Of a stretch of DNA of 14,734 bases, positions 7,605 to 14,734 are shown piece by piece. The stretch comes from Candidatus Micrarchaeota archaeon UBA95 (GTDB lineage Archaea > Micrarchaeota > Micrarchaeia > Norongarragalinales > Norongarragalinaceae), in assembly GCA_002499405.1 (NCBI GenBank), contig DALH01000040.1, forward strand, positions 1,305 to 16,038, in the 5' to 3' direction. A program made the translations under genes and the position numbers. Position 1 is the first letter of the stretch, and each line of letters opens with the position of its first letter. The notes beneath the pieces were generated by a model. The model made no database searches, was not told where the DNA came from, and saw nothing but the letters and a program-made list of their open reading frames with translations.

Positions 7605-8234
7605 ATGTCTGAAGAAACAACTGAAAAAAAAATTTTGAAGGGCACCACTACCGTGGGAGTTGTCTTCAACAACGGGGTAGTCGTGGCTGCGGACAAGCGC
7701 GCCACGATGGGTTACTTCATTGCGGGCAAGGCAGTTGACAAGATTTTTGAGATAGGCGACAAAATCGTGATGACCACGGCGGGCGGGGTTGGAGACGCGC
7801 AAGCCCTCGTGCGCTTGATGAAGGCGGAACTCGAGTTGTACAAGTATAACAGCCGCGAGCAATTGACTGTTGAAGGCGCGGCAACCCTTTTGGCGAACAT
7901 CCTTCAAGGCCACAAGTATTTTCCGTACTACGTTCAATTAATCGTGGCGGGCCACGACGGCGAGCCGCACTTGTTTGACTTGGACTTGGCGGGCGGCTTG
8001 ATGCCCGATAAAGTGGTTTCAACCGGTTCGGGTTCGGTCACGGCTTACGGCATACTTGACGAGGGCTTCAAGGAAGGCATGCCCCAGGAGGACGCCGTGA
8101 AGTTGGCGGCGCGCGCCGTGAACGCGGCAATGCGCAGGGATAGCGCCACGGGCGAGGGAATCGACGTGGTATGCGTTACGGGAAGCGAAGTCAAGCGTTA
8201 TTCAAAACAGGAAGTCCAGGCACTACTCGTATAA
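7605..8234 (+). CDS. psmB: Proteasome subunit beta (20S core particle, catalytic)
   Basis: The catalytic N-terminal-nucleophile hydrolase subunit of the archaeal 20S proteasome, which forms the two inner seven-member rings and degrades unfolded proteins in the cytoplasm. At 209 residues it has the usual length. A short propeptide ends at Gly13, so self-cleavage would expose Thr14 as the mature Thr1 of TTTVG. Asp30 and Lys46 fall exactly at mature Asp17 and Lys33, Ser142 at mature Ser129 (in GSGS), and Asp179 at mature Asp166. The residue at mature 169, often Ser, is Thr182 here, a conservative change. It is the first gene of the cluster with the aCPSF1 nuclease, 13 bases upstream of it, a pairing known from other archaea (for example methanococci). 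The start is set by the GGTGGG site. The alpha subunit is not in this window. Confidence 0.97.
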   Translation: MSEETTEKKILKGTTTVGVVFNNGVVVAADKRATMGYFIAGKAVDKIFEIGDKIVMTTAGGVGDAQALVRLMKAELELYKYNSREQLTVEGAATLLANILQGHKYFPYYVQLIVAGHDGEPHLFDLDLAGGLMPDKVVSTGSGSVTAYGILDEGFKEGMPQEDAVKLAARAVNAAMRRDSATGEGIDVVCVTGSEVKRYSKQEVQALLV

Positions 8235-8247
8235 TTGGAATAAACTC

Positions 8248-10152
8248 ATGTCCAGGAAAGACGCCGACTTGAAGGAGTTAACTGACGCGGTTGCGGGCGT
8301 TTTACCAGCCGCGTGCGAACTCACGAAGGTCGAACCCGAAGGGCCCCAAGTAGTAATCTACTTGAAGAACATCCAGGCGTTTTACGACGACGAAAACCTG
8401 ATTACGAAGCTCGCCAGCCGGGTCAGGAAAAAGGTGCTCGTCCGAGTGGATTCAAGCGTTTTGAGCGAGCCGGAGGCAGCCCTGAAGACTATTAAATCCC
8501 TCGTGCCCGAGGACGCGGGAATAGAAGAGGTGCGCTTCAACCCCGCCTTCAACGAAGTCATAATCGAAGCGCTCAAGCCAGGCCTCGTAATCGGCAAGGG
8601 CGGGTCAACGCTCAAGCAAATCATTTTGAGGACTGGTTGGAGCCCCTGCGTTCTCCGCTCCCCCACCACTCCCAGCGAAGTCGTGCGCGCCATCCGCGGC
8701 GCCATGCTAAAGAACGCGCCGGACCGCAAAAAGTTTTTGACGGCGCTCGGCAAGAAAATGGTGTTGGCGGAGAAAGGGCCGTGCGATTGGGTGAAGATTA
8801 CGGCGCTCGGCGGCTTCAAGGAAGTGGGTCGCTCCTGCCTGCTCCTGCAAACGCCGAAAAGCAACGTGCTGATTGACTGCGGAATCAACCCCGACACGAA
8901 CAACAAGCAGGGGGCGTACCCCTACCTTAACGCGATGAACCTGCCGCTAGACCAAATCGACGCCGTCATATTGTCGCACGCCCACTTGGACCACTCCGGG
9001 TTCATACCTTATCTATACAAGTTCGGTTACGAGGGGCCGTTGTATTGCACGCCGCCCACCCGCGACCTAATAGTCCTCCTCCAACAGGACTGCATCAACG
9101 TCATGACTGCGGAGGGAACCGGCGCGATTTACGGCGAGCGCGACATAAAGAAGCAGTTGAACCACGTAATCACGCGGAATTACGGCGACGTTACCGACGT
9201 AACGCCGGACATAAGGTTTACGTTCCACAACGCGGGCCACATTCTCGGCAGCAGCAGCATCCACCTCCACGTGGGCGAGGGGCTGCACAACCTGGTTTAC
9301 TCGGGCGACATAAAATACGGCCGCACGAATTTGTTTGACCCCGCGGACACGCGTTACCCCCGCGTGGAAACATTGTTGCTTGAAAGCACTTACGGCGGTC
9401 GCGAAGACATCCAGCCCCGCCTCGACCAATCCGAACAAAAACTCGTGGACGCCATACGCGAAACCGTGGCGCGCCGCGGAACGGTGCTGATACCCGTGTT
9501 CGCGGTGGGCCGCGCCCAGGAAATAATGCTCGTACTCGAAAAATACTTGAAGAACGACGGGGTTCCGGTTTATCTGGACGGCATGAGCCGGGAGGCGTCC
9601 GCGATTCACACTGTTTACCCGGAATACCTGCGGAGGAACGTCCAGCGCCGCATACTCCAAAACAATTCGCCGTTCGACCACGAAATGTTTCACAACGTCG
9701 AGTCCAAGGAGCGCCAAAGCATCGTGGAAGACGACGAGCCGGCAGTCATCCTCGCCCCATCCGGAATGCTTTCGGGAGGGCCCGCCGTGTCCTTCCTGAA
9801 AATGATGGCCGGAGACGAGAAGAACGCCTTGATTTTCGTGGGCTACCAAAGCGTTTCCTCGCTCGGAAGGAAGATTCAGAACGGCGAGTGCGGCGTACCC
9901 GTCATGAACGAGAACGGCCGCGTGGACTCCCTCAAAATCAATTTGAGCGTTCACACCGTTGACGGGTTCTCGGGGCACAGCGACCGCTCTCAATTGATGG
10001 CTTACGCGCGCAACATCCGGCCCAAACCCGCGAAGATAATCACGATGCACGGAGACGAAAACAAGCCCGAAGAACTCGCGCGCGCACTCAACCGCATGCT
10101 CCACATTCAAACGCGCGCCATAATGAACTTGGACAGCACGCGGCTGGTGTAA
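8248..10152 (+). CDS. fttA: aCPSF1 / FttA: KH-domain beta-CASP ribonuclease, transcription termination factor
   Basis: Archaeal homologue of the eukaryotic cleavage and polyadenylation nuclease CPSF73. In archaea it cleaves nascent RNA after U-rich tracts and terminates transcription. The N-terminal 170 or so residues hold two KH-like RNA-binding domains, the second with a clear GKGG loop (G116-G119). The metallo-beta-lactamase core follows from the ITALGGFKEVGRS strand. Zinc ligands are visible: H244-x-H246-x-D248-H249, H331 in AGHILGS, and D354 in SGD. The beta-CASP motifs are E379 (A, in LLEST), H577 (B, in SGHSD) and H601 (C, in MHGDENKP). At 634 residues it is full length and all catalytic residues are present, so it should be active. 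It starts 13 bases after psmB and stops one base before the kinase gene. No strong ribosome binding site is seen, consistent with translational coupling. Confidence 0.97.
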   Translation: MSRKDADLKELTDAVAGVLPAACELTKVEPEGPQVVIYLKNIQAFYDDENLITKLASRVRKKVLVRVDSSVLSEPEAALKTIKSLVPEDAGIEEVRFNPAFNEVIIEALKPGLVIGKGGSTLKQIILRTGWSPCVLRSPTTPSEVVRAIRGAMLKNAPDRKKFLTALGKKMVLAEKGPCDWVKITALGGFKEVGRSCLLLQTPKSNVLIDCGINPDTNNKQGAYPYLNAMNLPLDQIDAVILSHAHLDHSGFIPYLYKFGYEGPLYCTPPTRDLIVLLQQDCINVMTAEGTGAIYGERDIKKQLNHVITRNYGDVTDVTPDIRFTFHNAGHILGSSSIHLHVGEGLHNLVYSGDIKYGRTNLFDPADTRYPRVETLLLESTYGGREDIQPRLDQSEQKLVDAIRETVARRGTVLIPVFAVGRAQEIMLVLEKYLKNDGVPVYLDGMSREASAIHTVYPEYLRRNVQRRILQNNSPFDHEMFHNVESKERQSIVEDDEPAVILAPSGMLSGGPAVSFLKMMAGDEKNALIFVGYQSVSSLGRKIQNGECGVPVMNENGRVDSLKINLSVHTVDGFSGHSDRSQLMAYARNIRPKPAKIITMHGDENKPEELARALNRMLHIQTRAIMNLDSTRLV

Positions 10153-10153
10153 C

Positions 10154-10642
10154 ATGAGGATAGTCGTAACCGGCACGCCGGGAACCGGCAAAACCGTGCT
10201 GGCACGCAAGATCGGCGCGGCGTTGGACCTGCCTGTGGTAGCCGCCAGCGAGGTTGCCAAGAAAAATGGCTGGGTCAAGCGCGGCGAGGCTGACTTGAAG
10301 AAACTGGAAAGGTTTTACGCCTCCTTAAAAGGGGGTTTCGTGGCCGAAGGCCACCTGTTATGCGAATTTTCCGTGCCGCGGGCGCAATGCATTGTTTTGC
10401 GAACCAGGCCAGACGTCCTCAAAAAGAGGTTGGAGGCGCGCGGTTACTCCAAGAAAAAAACATTGGACAACCTGGTTTGCGAGGCCTTGGACTATTGCCT
10501 GGTCAAGGCGGAGTGTAATTATCGCCGCGTAACGCAGGTGGACAACACGCGTTTTGCTTCGGTTGAGTGCGCCCTTGGCGGGAACCAGGAGCGTGATTGG
10601 ACGGGCTTCGTTATTAAAAAAATGCCCGAAGTATTAATGTAA
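10154..10642 (+). CDS. AK6/Fap7-type P-loop adenylate kinase
   Basis: A small (162 aa) P-loop kinase of the AK6/Fap7 family. Members transfer phosphate between ATP and AMP and, as Fap7, act as an ATPase in late small-subunit ribosome maturation with uS11. The Walker A motif GTPGTGKT is at residues 7-14. E65-G-H67 follows the beta strand where the family has its central acidic motif. The RLEARGYSKKK segment near residues 92-102 and N106 in a D-N-x-x-x-E context match the family's LID-like region (usually K-I-x-E-N-x-x-A-E), with Asp replacing Glu. A V-D-N-T near residue 129 is also typical of these kinases. The length is slightly below the usual 170-190. It begins one base after the fttA stop and so is co-translated with it. 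Family assignment is firm; whether its main job is adenylate kinase or ribosome assembly cannot be told from sequence. Confidence 0.88.
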   Translation: MRIVVTGTPGTGKTVLARKIGAALDLPVVAASEVAKKNGWVKRGEADLKKLERFYASLKGGFVAEGHLLCEFSVPRAQCIVLRTRPDVLKKRLEARGYSKKKTLDNLVCEALDYCLVKAECNYRRVTQVDNTRFASVECALGGNQERDWTGFVIKKMPEVLM

Positions 10643-10659
10643 CTACTTAAAAGTTATCC

Positions 10660-10667
10660 TTTAAATA
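10660..10667 (+). promoter_or_regulatory. Archaeal TATA box upstream of the repeat protein
   Basis: TTTAAATA in the 67-base gap after the kinase gene is a good archaeal TATA element. The expected start of transcription is near 10690, leaving a leader of about 20 nt that contains the GGTGG site. This would make the repeat-protein gene a transcription unit separate from the psmB operon. Confidence 0.6.
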
Positions 10668-10700
10668 GGGGTTGCTTTCTATATATTAAGTGCAGTTCAA

Positions 10701-10706
10701 GGTGGT
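10701..10706 (+). promoter_or_regulatory. Ribosome binding site for the repeat protein
   Basis: GGTGGT ends 3 bases before the ATG at 10710. It matches the archaeal Shine-Dalgarno core, though the spacing is short. It supports the ATG that opens a clear signal peptide. Confidence 0.6.
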
Positions 10707-10709
10707 TAA

Positions 10710-13700
10710 ATGAGGAATGCACTACTCGTCTTAATGCTTGCAACCCTGTTGGTTGCGGGTCCTGCAATGGCAGTTGTAAAGCCCACTCCAGCGCCAACGC
10801 CTGCTTCTTTAAGGGTTTTGGTTCTTCCTACGGTTAAGCCGTTTGCTGCCAATACGGACGGCTCTTCAGCAATTATTGCAGTGAACGTTGAATCCCTTGA
10901 TGCTGTTTCTGCGGGCGCCGTTCCAATTGCGGAACAAGCGCCTAGCGCGGTGGTTTCAACCACCACCCCGCGCGAGGCAAGCATCGTTTCGAAACCCGTT
11001 TTCAGGCAATTCCAGGCGTCAGCGACCGGTTTCATTTCAACGGTTGCAAAAGCGTTTTCGCCTTTCAAAGGGTTTGAAGCTGTTAAGGCGTCAGACAACC
11101 TTGCGGTTGCTTCGGTTATTGCTTTTTGCGAGCTCGCGCCTTCAAGCGTTGAATTGCCGACAATTGCAACGCAGGAGTTTAACGTGACTTGTTTTGGCCC
11201 CAGCGCGGGCCCCGACGGCCCAGTAGTGGTTGACTGCCCCGACTTGTTCTGGGGCACGGACATTCCGAGCGGCACAATGACCCCCGGACACTCCAATTCT
11301 TCGAGCACCCTGAGTTATTATGACGCTGACCCGATGACGGGTAGCGTCACCGCTTCTACCTTGGCGAGCCCGGACGGCTCAATTTCGTGCAGCGCCGAAG
11401 TGAACATCGTTCAGGACTCGGCGACCTGCGCTCTCACCCCGCCCTCGGTTGAGTTGTACGGCGGCGACCAACAGCAATTCAACATCACTTGTTTTGACGT
11501 TCTCGGCGCAGCCACGAACTGCCCGGTGGCAATTTGGAAGTCGGACGTTCCCGGCACATGGGTTGACCCCCAAGCCGACAACGAGTCCACCACGCTTTAT
11601 ACGGGAAACGTTTCCGGAAACGGCTCGCTGAGGGCAACCTACTCTTTCGGCGGCGTCCACTACGCCAAACTCGTGTCGTGCTTTGCGGAAGTGAACGTGA
11701 GTTATTATTATGCGGACTCGTGCGAGTTGGCGCCGGCCCAGGCAGACGTCCTGGTCAACGACCAGCAGCAATTCAACGTTTCTTGTTTTGACCAGTTCGG
11801 AAGCGCGATTAACTGCCCTGAACTCAATTGGGAAACCGACGTGAAGGATTCTTTTGTTGTTGCCGTTGACGACGAGACCGCGATGTTTTACGCGGGAAGC
11901 GAGGACGACCACGGCTTGGTTAAGGCCGGCTTCAGCTCGGGTTCGGGCCCCTTCGGCACTCCCAGGGAATGCGTTTCCTATGTGCACGTTTACGACCCGT
12001 TCAAGATTGATTCTTGTAGCGTGGACCCGGAACACGCGCTGGTTCCATTTAACGGAACCCAGCAGTTCCAGGCAACCTGTTATAACGCGGATGACCAAGT
12101 CGTTGACTGCTCGGAATTGAATTGGGAGTTTATTTCGCCTTCCCTCCTTGACTCGCGGGTTGACCCGATTCGCGACAATTCTTCCACCACGTTTTACGCT
12201 GGCGAAACCAAGGGGCACGGCTTGATTTCAATCTCGTGGGACGGAGCCACGGGCGAAACGGACGGGCCGTTCTATTATTGGCCTCCCTGCTCCGCAACCG
12301 TGACCGTGTTTGACCCGGACGAACCCTCGTCGTGCGAGGTAACGCCCTTGAATGCCTTGGTTCCAACTTGGGGACAACAAGAGTTCGACGTGACCTGCTT
12401 CAACGGCAACGGCTCGGTGGTGTCCTGCCCCGTGATGGAATGGGGCACTGACGTAGTCGGATCAATTGTTGACCCCGAGTTCTCCAATGACAGCACGATG
12501 TTCCGCGCAGGGCCCGTGGAAGCAACTGGCTCGGTCAGCGCTTCAACCTTCCTCGGAATGGAGATGGGTGAATTCTTTGAGTGCGAGGCCGCCGTGCGAG
12601 TATTCGACGCGAGCGCCGCGGAGTCCTGTAATTTGACGCCGCCCAATGCGGACGTGGAAGTGAATGCTTCGCAACAATTCAATGCCGCCTGCTTCAACCT
12701 AGTCGGGGACCAACTCAATTGTCCGCAGCTTTCGTGGAGCACGGACGTCGCTGATTCCTGGATGAACCCGTTACAGCACAACACTTCAAGCACTTTTTAC
12801 GCTGGCGAAAGCGCTGCCAGCGGATTTGTTTACGCCGACTCCTTGCAGGCCTCGTGCAACGCTTCAGTGGACGTATTTGAGCCAGTGGCCGCGGTTTCCT
12901 GCAACGTGACCCCGCCTTCGGCTTCGGTTCCGGCGAACTCCACGCAATTGTTTTCGGTGGCGTGCTTTGACGCTTCAAGCCAGCAAGTGGATTGCCCGCT
13001 TCTGGACTGGAGCACGGATGTGCCCAACTCGTGGGTGGACCCCTTGCAAGACAATTCCTCAACAATTTTCTATTCGGGCACCACGCCGTCAAGCGGATTC
13101 GTTTACGCGGACTACTACTCGGCTTTCTCGTGCCAGGCCGACGTTCAGGTAACCACGCAGGTCTCCAGTTGCGGCCTCAACCCGTTGCACGCGGAAACCA
13201 CGGTGAACTCCACGCAATTATTTGCGGCAACGTGTTACGACGAGTTCAACAACCTCGTAAACTGCCCGGTTCTGGACTGGACTACCACGGTCACGGGCGG
13301 GTGGATGACTCCCCTGCAGTCAATTGATTCAAGCACGCTTTACACGGGCACCACCGTTGAAGACGATGCGGCCGTTACCGCTTCAACGCTTTCCTTCAAC
13401 TGCTCGGCAACCGTGGACGTGAACCCGTTGAACGCCACTTCGTGCATTCTCGCGCCTTCAAGCGCCGAGTTGCCGATTGACTCAACCCAGGTCTTCAACG
13501 TCAATTGTTTTGACTCCTTGTCCGGCCCCGTAACCTGTCCCGCAATGAATTGGAGCACGGACGTCTCCGGCTCGTGGGTTGACCCCACGCAATCCAATGA
13601 CTACACCACGTTCCACTCGGGTTCAATTGCGGCTAACGGAAGCATTTACGCGGACCACTCCTTGTTCTCGTGCCTGGCGGACGTCAGCGTGACGTCGCCC

Positions 13701-14734
13701 CAGCAGGAACCCGCCGCATCGTGTGAACTCGCGCCCGCAAGCGCGCAAGTACCCGTAAACGGTTCGCAGGCATTCACCGCGCAATGCTTTGATTCAAGCA
13801 ACCAAAGCGTTGACTGCCCTGCTCTTGTCTGGACGACCAACGTGTTGGACGCGTGGATGAGCCCGTTGTTGGACAATGCTTCAAGCACTTTTTACGCGGG
13901 TACGGTAACGGGAAACGGTTTCGTGAACGCTTCAACAATTGACTATTCCTGCACGGCAATCATTCAAGTCGTGCCCTTGAACGCCACTTCGTGCGCGTTG
14001 AACCCGGACAGCGTTTTAATGCAGGTCAATTCCTCGCAACAATTCAACGTTACCTGTTTTGATTCGGCGAACCAGACCGTTGGGTGCCCCGTCCTTGACT
14101 GGTCCACCGACCTCGTTGACGCGTTCATGCAACCCGGCCAGTCCAGCGTTTCCAGCACGCTTTACGCTGGCTTGACTGATGGAAGCGGTTTGGTTCTCGC
14201 GGAATACGTTAACGGAGAAAACTTTTCGTGCACCGCCCAAGTCCAGGTATTCAACCAAAGCGTTGCATCAAGTTGCACGCTTTCGCCGAACCCGGCGAGC
14301 GTCGTGGTCGCCGGTAACGCAGTGTTTACCGCGTCGTGCCTTGACCAGTTCGACGGCCCAATTGCCTGCCCCCTGCTGTCCTGGCAGACAAACGTCAGCG
14401 GTTCGTGGGTTGACCCTGACCAATCAGATTCAGACACGACTTTTTACGCGGGGCAGGTTAAGGCAAATGGTTCGGTCATTGCTTCAACGCTCCAGGCAAT
14501 TGGAGGATTCGAGTGCCAAGCGGTCGTGAACGTGGTTGCACCCGACGAACCGCTTTGGTGCGGCATCAACCCCGCGAACGCGTTCGTGCCCCTCAACGGC
14601 TCGCAATTATTTGCCTTGACGTGCTATAATTCCACGAACGGGACCGTGAACTGCCCCAACATGACTTGGACTACAAATGCAACCAACTCGTCAATGAACC
14701 CGGTGCAATCCAATTCCTCAAGCACGCTCAACGC
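10710..14734 (+). CDS. Secreted giant protein of tandem four-cysteine Ig-like repeats, 3'-truncated
   Basis: Reading by eye from the ATG at 10710 gives an open frame of 1341 codons with no stop before the window edge, so the C-terminus is missing. Residues 1-21 form a typical Sec signal peptide (basic MRN, a Leu/Val/Ala core, AMA cleavage site). Residues 22-139 are Ala/Val/Pro/Ser-rich, lack Cys and look like a flexible spacer or propeptide. From residue 140 onward there are 12 complete repeats and one partial repeat of 90-106 residues, each with four conserved Cys and one conserved Trp. About 43 N-x-S/T sequons are present, which suggests heavy N-glycosylation. No enzymatic domain is visible. 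The repeats look like Ig-like (Big-type) stalk modules, so an adhesin, S-layer-like or filamentous surface protein is likely. It has its own TATA box and ribosome binding site. A membrane or wall anchor could lie beyond the window. Confidence 0.93.
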   Translation, partial: MRNALLVLMLATLLVAGPAMAVVKPTPAPTPASLRVLVLPTVKPFAANTDGSSAIIAVNVESLDAVSAGAVPIAEQAPSAVVSTTTPREASIVSKPVFRQFQASATGFISTVAKAFSPFKGFEAVKASDNLAVASVIAFCELAPSSVELPTIATQEFNVTCFGPSAGPDGPVVVDCPDLFWGTDIPSGTMTPGHSNSSSTLSYYDADPMTGSVTASTLASPDGSISCSAEVNIVQDSATCALTPPSVELYGGDQQQFNITCFDVLGAATNCPVAIWKSDVPGTWVDPQADNESTTLYTGNVSGNGSLRATYSFGGVHYAKLVSCFAEVNVSYYYADSCELAPAQADVLVNDQQQFNVSCFDQFGSAINCPELNWETDVKDSFVVAVDDETAMFYAGSEDDHGLVKAGFSSGSGPFGTPRECVSYVHVYDPFKIDSCSVDPEHALVPFNGTQQFQATCYNADDQVVDCSELNWEFISPSLLDSRVDPIRDNSSTTFYAGETKGHGLISISWDGATGETDGPFYYWPPCSATVTVFDPDEPSSCEVTPLNALVPTWGQQEFDVTCFNGNGSVVSCPVMEWGTDVVGSIVDPEFSNDSTMFRAGPVEATGSVSASTFLGMEMGEFFECEAAVRVFDASAAESCNLTPPNADVEVNASQQFNAACFNLVGDQLNCPQLSWSTDVADSWMNPLQHNTSSTFYAGESAASGFVYADSLQASCNASVDVFEPVAAVSCNVTPPSASVPANSTQLFSVACFDASSQQVDCPLLDWSTDVPNSWVDPLQDNSSTIFYSGTTPSSGFVYADYYSAFSCQADVQVTTQVSSCGLNPLHAETTVNSTQLFAATCYDEFNNLVNCPVLDWTTTVTGGWMTPLQSIDSSTLYTGTTVEDDAAVTASTLSFNCSATVDVNPLNATSCILAPSSAELPIDSTQVFNVNCFDSLSGPVTCPAMNWSTDVSGSWVDPTQSNDYTTFHSGSIAANGSIYADHSLFSCLADVSVTSPQQEPAASCELAPASAQVPVNGSQAFTAQCFDSSNQSVDCPALVWTTNVLDAWMSPLLDNASSTFYAGTVTGNGFVNASTIDYSCTAIIQVVPLNATSCALNPDSVLMQVNSSQQFNVTCFDSANQTVGCPVLDWSTDLVDAFMQPGQSSVSSTLYAGLTDGSGLVLAEYVNGENFSCTAQVQVFNQSVASSCTLSPNPASVVVAGNAVFTASCLDQFDGPIACPLLSWQTNVSGSWVDPDQSDSDTTFYAGQVKANGSVIASTLQAIGGFECQAVVNVVAPDEPLWCGINPANAFVPLNGSQLFALTCYNSTNGTVNCPNMTWTTNATNSSMNPVQSNSSSTLN
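11127..14734 (+). repeat. Array of 13 Ig-like protein repeats with C-x20-C-x9-C-P-x3-W signature
   Basis: Repeats begin with their first Cys at 11127, 11427, 11721, 12015, 12333, 12627, 12900, 13170, 13443, 13722, 13992, 14274 and 14559 (last one cut by the window end). C1 to C2 spacing is exactly 20 residues in all 13. C2 to C3 is 9 residues in 12 of 13 (14 in the first). C3 is followed by Pro (Ser in the fourth) and, after x3, an invariant Trp in all 13. The fourth Cys, in a C-x-A/E-x-V-like context, closes each of the 12 complete units. Other common elements are S/T-Q-x-F before C2, C-F-D at C2, W-S-T-D-V, S-W-V-D-P, and S-T-x-F/Y-x-A-G. Unit lengths are 270-318 bases. These are coding repeats that have diverged in DNA. 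Confidence 0.93.

Noticed and set aside
9067..10278. Antisense open frame of 403 codons opposite fttA and the kinase gene
   Set aside because: It lies entirely opposite well-conserved genes with full catalytic motifs. Its translation shows no domain, and long antisense frames are expected from this G+C-rich codon bias.
10643..10709. Intrinsic terminator after the kinase gene
   Set aside because: Only a short T-rich patch is present and no convincing stem. Archaeal termination by FttA needs just a U-rich tract, so a site cannot be placed from this sequence.
11379..12218. Antisense open frame of 279 codons in the repeat-protein region
   Set aside because: The + strand frame carries the repeat signature and signal peptide. 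The minus-strand frames here merely echo the repeats.
11127..14734. Possible CRISPR or non-coding tandem repeat array
   Set aside because: The period is about 270-318 bases, units differ in DNA, and conservation follows codons and protein motifs.

Overview
The window reads as a stretch of an archaeal chromosome, about 55-60% G+C by eye. The strongest evidence is a tight cluster of three archaeal housekeeping genes: the proteasome beta subunit, the KH/metallo-beta-lactamase/beta-CASP nuclease aCPSF1 (FttA), and a small AK6/Fap7-type P-loop nucleotide kinase. TATA boxes and GGTGG-type ribosome binding sites of archaeal form lie upstream. Large cysteine-rich surface proteins around such core genes suggest a DPANN-type archaeon, perhaps near Diapherotrites or Micrarchaeota, but that placement is only an inference. 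The intracellular proteins are not unusually acidic, so the acidity of the surface proteins does not point to an extreme halophile.

Layout, all genes on the + strand. (1) Positions 1-7482 hold two adjacent genes for large, acidic, cysteine-rich envelope proteins. The first is a 5'-truncated ORF (1-1431) ending in two glycine/alanine-rich hydrophobic segments. The second (1450-7482) is a 2010-residue protein with one N-terminal membrane anchor, a run of beta-sandwich-like modules, cysteine-dense regions and two small C-terminal cysteine knots. (2) Positions 7483-7604 form a leader with a TATA box, a long hairpin, a six-codon mini-ORF and the ribosome binding site. (3) Positions 7605-10642 carry psmB, fttA and the AK6-like kinase, with gaps of 13 and 1 bases, almost certainly one operon. 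(4) Positions 10643-10709 hold a second promoter and ribosome binding site. (5) From 10710 to the window end runs a secreted giant repeat protein with a signal peptide and at least 12 complete Ig-like repeats plus a partial one, each with a near-invariant cysteine/tryptophan signature. It has no stop codon in the window.

The central operon links protein degradation, mRNA 3'-end formation/transcription termination and nucleotide or ribosome-biogenesis ATPase activity. psmB next to aCPSF1 is a known archaeal arrangement. The flanking genes supply cell-surface or secreted material, probably stabilised by disulfides and heavily glycosylated. The most novel content is the four-cysteine Ig-like repeat array and the 2010-residue anchored protein; I do not recognise a named family for either. 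No tRNA, rRNA, CRISPR array or insertion sequence was seen. No gene-free stretch exceeds 122 bases.
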